Shown one piece after another: positions 1-6,703 of a DNA stretch of 9,350 nucleotides. The translations under genes were made by a program, and so were the position numbers. Numbering within the stretch: position 1 is the stretch's first letter; every line of letters starts with the position of its first letter. Under the pieces are notes generated by a model, which did no database searches, was not told where the DNA came from, and saw only the letters and a list, made by a program, of their open reading frames with translations. Source of the stretch: Bacillota bacterium (GTDB lineage: Bacteria; Bacillota; Clostridia; Tissierellales; Peptoniphilaceae); NCBI GenBank assembly GCA_023418835.1, contig JAEZYW010000201.1, positions 1-9,350 of the forward strand, given 5' to 3'.

Positions 1-233
1 GTTTGACGAAGGTGTTAGCAATGAGGGAGACGCTAAAGCTCAAACGTAGCGTGTTGGCGTCTTTGGCGGAGGCTGCTAGCGACATAACACCCCGTTACGG
101 TCGTTCGGAGATTAAGGTGTTCACATCTGTAGACGTTAAATCTTTGCAGAAGGAAATGGACGGGTTGGCGAAGGAGCTGCGAGAGATTGAATTGTTGGTA
201 CATCAGATGAATTGGCTAACGGAGTTAGTGTAG
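1..233 (+). CDS. DIP1984/septicolysin-family protein, C-terminal half (5' end outside window)
   Basis: The frame is open from the window edge to a TAG stop, so the gene is cut on the left; the internal TTG at 3 is not a credible start. About 77 residues are visible, which I take as the C-terminal half of a family usually near 150 residues. Recognition rests on the pattern RYGRSEIK, then a TSVDV block, then LAKELRE, and the closing MNWLTEL, which match the family's usual RYSRSEI, STVDV, LAKELRELD and NWTTEL blocks as I remember them. The segment is highly charged and likely helical, with coiled-coil-like heptads near LQKEMDGLAKELREIELL. There is no signal peptide or membrane segment in view. 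The family's molecular role is not settled: one member is named septicolysin, and I recall the family being linked to RNA-repair loci. The segment is clearly richer in G+C than the genes further right, suggesting transfer. A tRNA-like RNA candidate follows directly. Confidence 0.75.
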   Translation, partial: LTKVLAMRETLKLKRSVLASLAEAASDITPRYGRSEIKVFTSVDVKSLQKEMDGLAKELREIELLVHQMNWLTELV

Positions 234-244
234 TATTTTCGGTG

Positions 245-448
245 TAGTCGGAAAAAAGCGAGTGCTACTCGGCGGAGTTAAAGCGCATACAGTGGTGAGA
301 GGAAGCATCTCGGGAGTTCGATCCTCCATTAAAGTTTGCTTGTCACAGTTACAATCGCATAAGTTAGTTTTAGATTTATTACCACGGCACTGATTTTTGC
401 GATGAGGGCGGGTAGTGGGTAAAAGGCTGCATAGCAGTCTTTTTTTTC
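245..448 (+). ncRNA. Candidate structured RNA with tRNA-like T-arm, possibly a YrlA-type Y RNA
   Basis: No protein frame fits here. Positions 313-327 form a T-arm: stem GGAG/CTCC closed by the seven-base loop TTCGATC, which matches the tRNA T-loop consensus base for base. Directly 5', positions 296-312 form a five-pair stem (TGAGA/TCTCG, one wobble) with a seven-base loop GGAAGCA, like an anticodon arm but lacking the U expected at position 33. A GTGG at 292-295 recalls the GG of a D-loop. No seven-pair acceptor stem or clear D-stem closes the fold, so this is not a normal tRNA. Other possible helices are CGAGT/ACTCG (259-271) and 354-359 with 398-403. A terminator ends the segment. Bacterial YrlA Y RNAs carry a tRNA-mimicking domain, which makes them the best known analogue. 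Ends are estimates, and a degenerate tRNA or an attachment-site remnant remains possible. Confidence 0.45.
422..447 (+). terminator. Rho-independent terminator after the tRNA-like RNA candidate
   Basis: An eight-pair stem AAAGGCTG/CAGTCTTT (one G-T wobble) with a five-base loop CATAG runs into eight consecutive T residues at 440-447. It is well placed to end transcription of the upstream DIP1984 gene and/or the structured RNA. Confidence 0.8.
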
Positions 449-449
449 A

Positions 450-608
450 TTTGAGGGAGATTTCATACTGACAAGTCAAAGGGTTAAGGCTTGGTGTTGT
501 GTAAAAAGAATGAAAACAAATCCATTTCATATTGGTTTTATAAATCTATATTAAGATAGGCTTGTAAGAAAAATTTACTTAAAAATTAAAAACTAAAAAA
601 TAAAATTC
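450..608 (+). other. AT-rich intergenic leader of the redox operon
   Basis: No coding frame or convincing structure is visible. The segment becomes strongly AT-rich towards its right end. A possible but weak promoter core lies around 525-560 (a TTTCAT-like -35 and a TATATT -10 about 16 bases apart), which would fit transcription of the lipoprotein gene starting at 621. Confidence 0.3.
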
Positions 609-620
609 AGGAGGATTACG

Positions 621-1764
621 ATGAAAAAGAATTTATTAAAAAAGGCAACCTTAGTCCTAGGCTTGTCTCTATTATTAGGGGCAGTAGGATGTCAAAAAGA
701 CAGAAGAAAAACCTGGTGAACAGGTAACAGATCCCGGCCAAGTCCAAGTTGTTGACGCCGATGAAGCGGGAATGACCATTGACAAAGATGGCTCAGGGGA
801 AACTTTTAAGCCAGCTGACTATACATTAGATGCTAAGAACGAGTATGTTTACGAATACCTGGGCTTGAAGTTTAGGTTAACGGACAAAGTCCTAGACGCT
901 ATGAACAACAAAGACCTAGGAATGTTAGATGATCAAAGTCCTATTGACCAAGATTTAAAATATGCCCTTTTGTCTTTTAGCAAACTTAGTGAAGAAGACA
1001 AGAATGCAGAAGTCCCAATGATGGGAGATGGTTATGTTATTTGGCAAGAGGGTCTTCAAAGACTTGGAACTCTAGGGATGTATGAAAAGGGAATTTCAGA
1101 AGAAGAACTTTCAAAGATTACCATGTGTCACAATCACAAAAACCTAGAACTTCATCAAACGGTATGTATGAATACTATCTAAGCACTAATGAAGATGACA
1201 GCGGTCTTGCTGAAGAGTTAGAAAAAACAAATGTAGAAATTATTGACAAGCTAGACAGACCAGGAAATGGATTTGTTTTAGTAGAAAAATCTGACTTAGA
1301 AGGCACAGTTCCTTTTGGGGGAAAATGTTGAAGACCTTTCTAATATTGCAACTAAGGACATTGAAGCCAATGACTTTACAAGTGAAGACTTTGGAGACTA
1401 CGACTTAACTATGGTTAATGTCTTTGCAACTTGGTGTACTGCCTGTATCAAAGAAATTCCAGACCTAGTTGAACTTAAAGAGCAAATGAAGGATATGAAT
1501 GTAAATTTAGTTGGTGTTGTAACTGATACAGTTGACGATATGGGAGTTAACGAAAATGCAGTAGAACTTTCAAAAGTTATTGCAGAAAAGACCAATGCTA
1601 ATTACCAATTCTTAATGCCAGATGAAACAAACTTCAACGGCAGGCTAAATGGCATCCAAGCCCTTCCATAAACATTTTTCGTTGACAAAAATGGAAAAAT
1701 TGTTGGCCAAACTTATTCAGGTGCCCGTAGCTTAGCAGTCTGGACAAAAATTGTTGAAGACTAG
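621..1764 (+). pseudogene. TlpA/thioredoxin-like redoxin lipoprotein, broken by three frameshifts and one stop
   Basis: The gene would encode an extracytoplasmic thiol-disulfide oxidoreductase of about 380 residues. It starts at an ATG seven bases after a strong AGGAGG (609-614). The first 24 residues are a lipoprotein signal: Lys-rich start, Leu-rich core, then AVGC with Cys24 as lipidation site. That frame stops at 717, and the sequence continues in the next frame (EEKPGEQ onward) from about 700. A second shift lies near 1120-1127, where the frame resumes as SQSQKPRTSSNG. A third lies in the G-run at 1316-1320. The thioredoxin-like part follows, with FATWCTACIKEIPDL holding the CXXC site. 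A TAA at 1669-1671 then interrupts the frame between QALP and TFFVDKNGKIVG, before the natural TAG at 1762. The middle region (about 770-1300) shows no domain I recognise. It precedes the CD1871A and 4Fe-4S genes, a grouping I recall from anaerobic Bacillota. Confidence 0.8.
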
Positions 1765-1796
1765 CTAGGAAATCTAAATAAATAGGGCTAGTAATA

Positions 1797-1949
1797 ATGA
1801 AAGAAAAGTTTTTAAGGGGCCCTTTCAAGACCCTTGGCATTATTGCCCTTGCTGTAGTCATGATGGTTTATGGCTATGGCAACGGCGAGGCCAAGGTTGT
1901 TTTAGAAAAGACCATAAGAATATGCATGGAGTGTATTGGAATTGGATAA
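1797..1949 (+). CDS. CD1871A-family CXXC-motif small membrane protein
   Basis: This 50-residue protein was found by reading between the two broken neighbours. It has a basic N-terminus (MKEKFLRGPFK), one hydrophobic helix (LGIIALAVVMMVYGYG, about residues 13-28), then EAKVVLEKTIRICMECIGIG, ending in a CXXC (CMEC) and the IGIG tail typical of the CD1871A family. It is probably a single-pass membrane protein with its cysteine pair near the membrane. The family commonly sits between a redoxin lipoprotein and a NapH-like 4Fe-4S protein, as here, so a role in moving electrons or thiol reducing power is an inference from context. It begins 32 bases after the lipoprotein stop, with only a weak AGGG as ribosome site. 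Its end overlaps the next gene's TTG start by 14 bases, suggesting translational coupling. Unlike both neighbours, its frame is intact. Confidence 0.8.
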   Translation: MKEKFLRGPFKTLGIIALAVVMMVYGYGNGEAKVVLEKTIRICMECIGIG

Positions 1950-2813
1950 GAGAAAATTTTCTAAGAACCTTTATTTAGTAAGAGACAGGGTCAGACACAG
2001 TTTTCAATTTCTCTGGTTTTTGTTTACAAATTCATTTTTTGAAGGATTTAAAACGGGAAAGATTTATCAAGGTGACCTTAAACAGTTTTGCCTGCCAGGA
2101 ATGAACTGTTATTCTTGTCCTGGAGCTAAGGGGGTCTGTCCTATTGGAGCTTTGCAGGCAGTTATTGGAAACTCAAATTACAAGTTTAGCTTTTATGTTG
2201 TAGGTTTTTTATTTTTTGTTGGAGCTTTAATTGGCAGATTTGTTTGTAGATTTTTATGTCCCTTCGGCCTAGTCCAAGACCTGCTTTACAAGATTCCCTT
2301 TGTCAAAAAAATTAAGACTTTTAAAGGAGACAAGTACTTAAGAAAATTAAAATACCTAATCTTACTTATTTTTGTAATAATCTTGCCTAAGTTCTAGTTG
2401 ATATTTTAGGCCAAGGTTCACCATATTTTTGCAAACTTATTTGCCCAGTAGGCATGTTAGAAGGTGGGATTCCCCTAGTTTTATTAAATGAGACTATGAA
2501 AGCCGCCATTGGATTTTTATATTATTGGAAGTTTGCGATTTTGGCTGTGACAATTATCCTTTCCCTTATAATTTATAGGCCATTTTGTAAGTACATCTGT
2601 CCTCTAGGAGCAGTTTATTCTGTATTTAATCCTATTTCGGTTTTCCGCTATAGGCTAGAGGAGGACAAATGTATAACTTGTGGCAGGTGTGCAAAAGTCT
2701 GCCAAATGAACATTGACCCAGTAAAGTGTTCAAACTCTTTAGAGTGTATAAGATGCGGAAGGTGCAAAAACGCCTGTCCCGTTGGAGCCATTGAATATTC
2801 TTTTAAGGGATAG
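1936..2813 (+). pseudogene. NapH-like membrane 4Fe-4S binding protein, one frameshift
   Basis: The gene would encode a polytopic iron-sulfur membrane protein of about 290 residues, of the NapH/polyferredoxin type, passing electrons across or along the membrane. The first part (1936-2397) contains CLPGMNCYSCPGAKGVCPIGAL, a membrane helix around FYVVGFLFFVGALIG, then CRFLCPFGLVQDL and a second helix ending IFVIILP. The frame then closes at 2395. The sequence continues in another frame from about 2391 as LVDILGQGSPYFCKLICPVG, leading into MLEGGIPLVLLNE, another helix, YRPFCKYICPLGAVYS, and two ferredoxin motifs, CITCGRCAKVCQ and CIRCGRCKNACPVG. One missing base near 2388-2396 explains the break. 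The likely start is TTG 1936, inside the preceding gene; TTG 1942 is the alternative. Its partner would be the CD1871A protein and the broken lipoprotein upstream. No terminator follows. Confidence 0.8.
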
Positions 2814-2908
2814 ATTTTAACGGAGGATTGTTAAGAGGGACACGACTAAAGAAACGTTCTTGTCCTAAGAGTACCAATCGCGGAAGCAATAAAATTTTAA
2901 ATACTTGA
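2814..2908. other. Non-coding junction between two gene remnants
   Basis: No gene is seen here. The segment joins the end of the 4Fe-4S gene to the middle of a truncated ABC permease, so one edge must be a deletion or rearrangement point. The only structure is a small imperfect palindrome, AAGAAACGTTCTT, flanked by GGACA and TGTCC. I see no insertion-sequence ends or target duplication. Confidence 0.35.
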
Positions 2909-3121
2909 TACTTCCTCCATATATCTGTAATTGCCAATAGCTTTCCTTTATTTTCGAAGATTAATCCTGCTACAATAATATATAATTTATTTAGCTCTTT
3001 ATATTATTTTGAAGATATTTCAATTTATCTCAAGTATTTTCAATACTTAGTTATTGCTATACTAGTTCTGCTGGTTTTCTTGTTTTTGTTAGCTAGGAGG
3101 CGAGAATATGACAGTATTTAA
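2909..3121 (+). pseudogene. ABC-2 type permease, C-terminal fragment only
   Basis: An open frame without a start codon follows a stop at 2906-2908 and ends at TAA 3119-3121. It reads SVIANSFPLFSKINPATII, then a YNLFSSLYYFED segment, then a hydrophobic helix (YLVIAILVLLVFLFLLA) and the basic tail RRREYDSI. That order (an INPATII loop, an LYYF segment, a last membrane helix, an R/K-rich tail) is the usual C-terminus of ABC-2 exporter permeases. About 70 residues remain of an expected 370-400, so the gene is deeply truncated at its 5' side and should be non-functional. It overlaps the next permease gene by 14 bases, the arrangement expected for a two-permease exporter operon. No ATP-binding subunit is present in the window. 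Confidence 0.65.
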
Positions 3122-4169
3122 ATCATATTTTAAAATTCTTAAAAGAAATCTCCTTACTTTAATAATACACTTCACTGTATTTATGGTAATGGTAATTGGC
3201 ACGTTTTCTAGCATTTCTGACGATGATTATAAATTCGAAGATAACTATTATAATATTTCCATTATAAATAGGGATGCAGAGAACAATGACAGCAATCAGC
3301 TAATTCAATTTTTAGAAAAGAAATACGTTTCTAAGCCAATTGAAGACGACTACGAAACTATAGTCAATAATTTGGTCAATGGATATACAGATTATGTTTT
3401 AATAATTGATAAAGATTTGGATTTAACCTATTATGGAAATTCTGAAAATAGAAGTTCGATTTTAATAAATATGACTATAAATCAATACCTTAATGATTAT
3501 AATGTAGCAAAAAAATATGTGAATAATCCAGGGGAAATTATGGATGAAATAATGCTATTTAATACAAATGTAGATTATTTAAATGATAAATTCCAAGACC
3601 CTGACCTTAGAACTTTAAGTAGTTTGTATCGATTATTGGCATATCCTCTTATGGCTTTTATTATGAACAGTATCTATCTAGGATTAAAGAATTACAATAG
3701 ATTAAATATAAAAAGCAGAATTGAAGTTTCAGGAGTCAAGAAAAAAAGGTACTCTGTTCAACTGTTTTTTGCAGCTTTGACATCTGTAACATTTTTATGG
3801 ATAATTATAAATACTGTATCTTTAATAGTTTTTAGAAACGTGGAAAAAAGCAGAATTTTACTTTACGGGTTAAACACATTTATCTTTTCATTGCCCATTA
3901 CTGCTATTGGATATCTACTTTCTAATAATATAAATAAAGATGCTGCCGTCAACTCTGCCGTAACTTTAATTTCCTTGGGATTGTCTTTTACTAGTGGAAT
4001 ATTCGTGCCATTGGATTTATTAAGTCCATATGATTTTAATAAGATACTTTGGAGTTATGCTCGCCATTACAATGGGAATAATCGGATTGAATATTATACT
4101 AAAAAAGAGAAAGCTTGCATAATAAAAGGACAGCAATTTGCTGTCCTTCAGTTTATTTTAACTATCTAA
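3108..4169 (+). CDS. ABC-2 family transporter permease, C-terminus frameshifted and probably non-functional
   Basis: The ATG follows AGGAGG by seven bases. The frame encodes 353 residues: membrane helix 1 (about 15-36), a large external domain (about 37-165), then four more helices near 172-192, 218-242, 250-275 and 280-306. This is the layout of exporter permeases of the ABC-2 group; the substrate cannot be told. The end looks wrong. After SGIFVPLDLLSP the frame reads YDFNKIL and then polar sequence that passes through the terminator hairpin at 4126-4148. From about 4042 the +1 frame instead gives RYFGVMLAITMGIIGLNIIL and then KKRKLA, a typical final helix and basic tail, closing with two stops at 4120-4125 just before the hairpin. 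So the original gene ended at 4122, and a one-base insertion near 4041-4050 shifted it. Compared with relatives, some 40-50 residues between LLSP and YDFNKIL also seem deleted. It pairs with the fragment upstream. Confidence 0.75.
   Translation: MTVFKSYFKILKRNLLTLIIHFTVFMVMVIGTFSSISDDDYKFEDNYYNISIINRDAENNDSNQLIQFLEKKYVSKPIEDDYETIVNNLVNGYTDYVLIIDKDLDLTYYGNSENRSSILINMTINQYLNDYNVAKKYVNNPGEIMDEIMLFNTNVDYLNDKFQDPDLRTLSSLYRLLAYPLMAFIMNSIYLGLKNYNRLNIKSRIEVSGVKKKRYSVQLFFAALTSVTFLWIIINTVSLIVFRNVEKSRILLYGLNTFIFSLPITAIGYLLSNNINKDAAVNSAVTLISLGLSFTSGIFVPLDLLSPYDFNKILWSYARHYNGNNRIEYYTKKEKACIIKGQQFAVLQFILTI
4126..4148. terminator. Bidirectional terminator between the permease gene and xpt
   Basis: A perfect nine-pair hairpin, AAGGACAGC/GCTGTCCTT, with loop AATTT. 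On the minus strand it follows the xpt stop by 13 bases and is followed directly by TTTTATTA, a good terminator for xpt. On the plus strand it is followed by CAGTTTATTTTA, a weaker T-tract, and lies just after the original permease stop at 4122. Confidence 0.8.
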
Positions 4170-4731
4170 ATATAATTTGTCCATCTTCAAATTTTTCGAT
4201 AATACTTTGGCTGTAAAGTTTATAACCATCAGCCCTTAAATTTCTCCCGCCGTTTTGAAATCCCTTTTCTACTGCTATACAAATTCCAGAAACATTTCCT
4301 TCTGCTTTTTCTACAATATCGATTAGCCCATAGACTGCATTACCTTCCGCAAGAAAGTCATCTACAATTAGAACATTATCTTCTTTTCCGATTAATTTTT
4401 TAGCTACAGCAATTTCGTATTCATTTTTGTAAGTGTAGCTTTTAACAGAAGTGGTATATTTTTCGTCTCCTAGATTTCCAGCTTTACTTTTCTTTGCAAA
4501 AACTAGGGGAACGTCGAATTCTTGGGCAAATACTGTTGCAATTGCAATACCAGAAGCTTCTACTGTAAGGATTTTATTTATTTCTTCATTTCTAAAATAT
4601 TCTTTTGCATCTTCTGCCATAGCTTTCAATAGATTTACATCTACTTGATGATTTAAAAAAGTGTCTACGCGAAGAATGCTTCCGTCTGCGATAATGCCTT
4701 CATTAAGTATTTTTTCTTCTAGTAATTTCAA
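4162..4731 (-). CDS. xpt: Xanthine phosphoribosyltransferase
   Basis: This cytosolic purine-salvage enzyme converts xanthine and PRPP to XMP and pyrophosphate. With the start chosen here it has 189 residues, close to the 194 of Bacillus subtilis Xpt. Family features are the N-terminal MKLLEEKILNEG, then LRVDTFLNHQVD (21-32), VEASGIA, VFAKK, and the PRPP-binding motif VLIVDDFLAEGNA (about 120-132). The frame can be extended to a GTG at 4738-4740, but AAGGAG then lies against it. TTG at 4729-4731 sits seven bases after AAGGAG and gives the standard MKLLEEKI start, so I prefer TTG. It is monocistronic, with its own promoter and terminator. The leader is only about 25 bases, so there is no room for the purine riboswitch found upstream of xpt in Bacillus. 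It is divergent from cysS. Confidence 0.93.
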   Translation of the reverse strand: MKLLEEKILNEGIIADGSILRVDTFLNHQVDVNLLKAMAEDAKEYFRNEEINKILTVEASGIAIATVFAQEFDVPLVFAKKSKAGNLGDEKYTTSVKSYTYKNEYEIAVAKKLIGKEDNVLIVDDFLAEGNAVYGLIDIVEKAEGNVSGICIAVEKGFQNGGRNLRADGYKLYSQSIIEKFEDGQIIFR

Positions 4732-4763
4732 AATCCTCACTCCTTAGTTTTTGTAGTGCATCT

Positions 4764-4792
4764 ATTATAATGTAAAACTTAATACAATTCAA
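4764..4792 (-). promoter_or_regulatory. Sigma-A-type promoter of xpt
   Basis: On the minus strand, TTGAAT (4787-4792) and a perfect TATAAT (4764-4769) are separated by exactly 17 bases. Transcription would start near 4757, giving a leader of about 25 bases before the TTG start and its AAGGAG site. Confidence 0.8.
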
Positions 4793-4843
4793 TAAAATTT
4801 GTAATTTCCAATGTTTGTGTAAAGGATGGGGATTTTATAGTTG

Positions 4844-4872
4844 TTGATAAAAAGGAAATTGTAATGTAAAAT
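4844..4872 (+). promoter_or_regulatory. Sigma-A-type promoter of the cysS operon
   Basis: TTGATA (4844-4849) and TAAAAT (4867-4872) are 17 bases apart. The start point would fall near 4879, almost at the GGAGGGG ribosome site (4882-4888). The leader would thus be only about 15 bases, with no space for a T-box, which controls many cysS genes in Bacillota. Confidence 0.65.
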
Positions 4873-4893
4873 TAATAAAATGGAGGGGATTTA

Positions 4894-6294
4894 ATGAAGT
4901 TATATAATAGTCTAACTAGACAAAAAGAAGAATTTAAATCTATAGACGAAAAAAAGGTTAAGATGTATAACTGCGGTCCTACTGTATACAATTATATTCA
5001 CGTTGGAAATGCAAGACCTCTTGTAGTTTTTGATACCCTTAGAAGATATTTTATATATGACGGATATGATGTGGATTTTGTCGTAAACTTTACAGACATT
5101 GACGACAAGATTATTAATCGTGCAAATGAAGAAGGGGTTTCATCCAAAGAGATTTCCGAAACTTACATCGAGGCTTTTATGGAAGACGCTAAAGCCTTAA
5201 ATTTATATGACTATGAAACTTGCAATCCTAAGGCGACAGAATATATCTCGCAAATTATAGATTTTGTACAAGGTTTAATAGATAAAGGCGCTGCTTATGA
5301 AGTTGACGGAGACGTTTATTTTGACATATATGCGGCAAAGGACTATGGGAAATTATCTAAAAAGAACCTAGACGAATTGATTAGTGGTGCTAGAGTTGAT
5401 GTGGACGAAAGAAAAAAATCGCCTGGGGATTTTGTTTTATGGAATGCTAAAAAAGAGGGAGAACCTTCTTGGACTTCCCCTTGGGGCGAAGGTAGACCGG
5501 GATGGCATATAGAATGTTCAGTAATGGCAAAGACTTTATTAGGTGAAACAATAGATATTCACTCTGGTGGAGTGGATCTGCAATTTCCTCACCACGAAAA
5601 TGAGATTGCCCAATCTGAAACTTTACACGATAAGACTTTTGCAAATTATTGGCTCCACAATGGGTTTATTACAGTTGACGAAGAAAAAATGAGTAAGTCC
5701 CTTGGGAATTTTTTCACTCTAAAAGATGTGGCAAAGGATTATGATTTAGAAGTTTTGAGATTCTTTATTCTATCAGCACATTATCGTCAACCCCTTAATT
5801 TCTCAGATTATGTAATGGGTCAGATGAAAAACGGTTTAGATAGAATATACAATGGGAAATACAAATTAGAAGACCTTCTAGAAATTACAAAAGAGTCGGA
5901 ACTTTCTACTAGCGACAAAGAGATAATTAACAGGTTCCATACTTCTTTAATAGAATTTGAAGAGGCTATGGATGACGATCTCAATACCGCAGATGGAATT
6001 ACTGCAATTTATAATCTAGTAAAGGATGTAAATACTTATTTAGACGAAAAGAGCAATAAAATCCTTGTGGAAGAAGCTATGGAAACTCTAAATAAGATGA
6101 CTGACGTTTTAGGAATTTTAAAAAGAGAAAGGGTAGCCATAACTGATGAAGACATTTTAGCTCTAATAGATGAAAGAGAAGTTGCTAGAAAGAACAAAAA
6201 TTATTCTAGAGCAGACGAAATTAGAGATGAGCTTTTAGAAAAAGGAATTCAGCTTGAAGACACTAGAGAGGGCGTGAAGTTTAGACGTGTGTAA
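4894..6294 (+). CDS. cysS: Cysteinyl-tRNA synthetase
   Basis: This class I synthetase attaches cysteine to tRNA-Cys in the cytosol using ATP. The 466 residues match the family's usual 460-470. The HIGH motif appears as HVGN (36-39) in YNYIHVGNAR, and KMSKS is at 265-269. The four zinc ligands that select cysteine are all present: Cys27 (YNCGPT), Cys208 (WHIECS), and His233 and Glu237 (HHENE). The C-terminal region ends with the helical anticodon-binding part (NKNYSRADEIRDELLEKGI, then a [10 protein letters not shown] tail), typical of complete CysS. The ATG follows GGAGGGG by five bases. It is the first gene of the operon, reads from its own promoter, and overlaps mrnC by eight bases. Confidence 0.97.
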   Translation: MKLYNSLTRQKEEFKSIDEKKVKMYNCGPTVYNYIHVGNARPLVVFDTLRRYFIYDGYDVDFVVNFTDIDDKIINRANEEGVSSKEISETYIEAFMEDAKALNLYDYETCNPKATEYISQIIDFVQGLIDKGAAYEVDGDVYFDIYAAKDYGKLSKKNLDELISGARVDVDERKKSPGDFVLWNAKKEGEPSWTSPWGEGRPGWHIECSVMAKTLLGETIDIHSGGVDLQFPHHENEIAQSETLHDKTFANYWLHNGFITVDEEKMSKSLGNFFTLKDVAKDYDLEVLRFFILSAHYRQPLNFSDYVMGQMKNGLDRIYNGKYKLEDLLEITKESELSTSDKEIINRFHTSLIEFEEAMDDDLNTADGITAIYNLVKDVNTYLDEKSNKILVEEAMETLNKMTDVLGILKRERVAITDEDILALIDEREVARKNKNYSRADEIRDELLEKGIQLEDTREGVKFRRV

Positions 6295-6703
6295 TATATT
6301 TAGAGGAGTTAATGACAATTTAACTGAAGAAGATATTAGGATGATGAAACCATTATCCCTTGCTTATATTGGAGATGCGGTTTTCGAATTGTTAATTAGA
6401 ACCGAGATTATGACAGGGCAAAAAAATGCACACACTCTCCATAAACTTTCGGCTAGCCTAGTAAATGCAAAGGCGCAAGCAGATTTTTTTGAAAGAATTA
6501 GAGAAAATCTTACTGAAGAAGAGCTGGGAGTTGTAAATCGTGCTAAAAATTCAAAGCTTCACACAATGCCAAGAAACGCTGAGTATAACGATTATAGGTT
6601 TGCAACTGGACTAGAGTCTTTGTTTGGATATCATTATTTAATGAAAAATGAAGATAGAATAATTGAATTATATAATATGGGGAAAGTAAAAGATGAAAGT
6701 TGA
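6287..6703 (+). CDS. mrnC: Mini-ribonuclease 3 (Mini-III)
   Basis: A dimeric RNase III-type enzyme without the dsRNA-binding domain, which trims both ends of 23S rRNA precursor in Bacillus subtilis. Visible features are [19 protein letters not shown] (about 24-42) carrying the catalytic Asp of [20 protein letters not shown], and the second acidic site in [13 protein letters not shown] near the C-terminus. The 138 residues fit the family (about 140). The start is uncertain. GTG 6287 overlaps the cysS stop by eight bases but has no good ribosome site. AGAGGAG at 6302-6308 precedes an ATG at 6312 that is out of frame. The next in-frame ATG, 6341, would trim 18 residues and still keep the catalytic core. 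The gene overlaps thyX by 11 bases, so coupled translation is likely. Confidence 0.93.
   Translation: MCNIFRGVNDNLTEEDIRMMKPLSLAYIGDAVFELLIRTEIMTGQKNAHTLHKLSASLVNAKAQADFFERIRENLTEEELGVVNRAKNSKLHTMPRNAEYNDYRFATGLESLFGYHYLMKNEDRIIELYNMGKVKDES

Noticed and set aside
290..335. A functional tRNA gene
   Set aside because: The T-arm is good, but there is no acceptor stem, no clear D-stem and no U at the position before a would-be anticodon, and the variable region is absent.
1398..1861. Minus-strand open frames at 1398-1595 and 1634-1861
   Set aside because: They lie antisense to the redoxin and CD1871A genes, have no ribosome sites or recognisable motifs, and are explained by the codon pattern of the opposite strand.
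4451..4648. Plus-strand open frame antisense to xpt
   Set aside because: It is the shadow of a clearly conserved gene, with no start signals of its own.
4732..4763. Purine riboswitch upstream of xpt
   Set aside because: The mapped-by-eye promoter leaves a leader of only about 25 bases, and none of the conserved purine-aptamer loop sequences are present.
5447..5644. Minus-strand open frame inside cysS
   Set aside because: It is antisense to the conserved catalytic core of CysS, with no ribosome site and no family resemblance.
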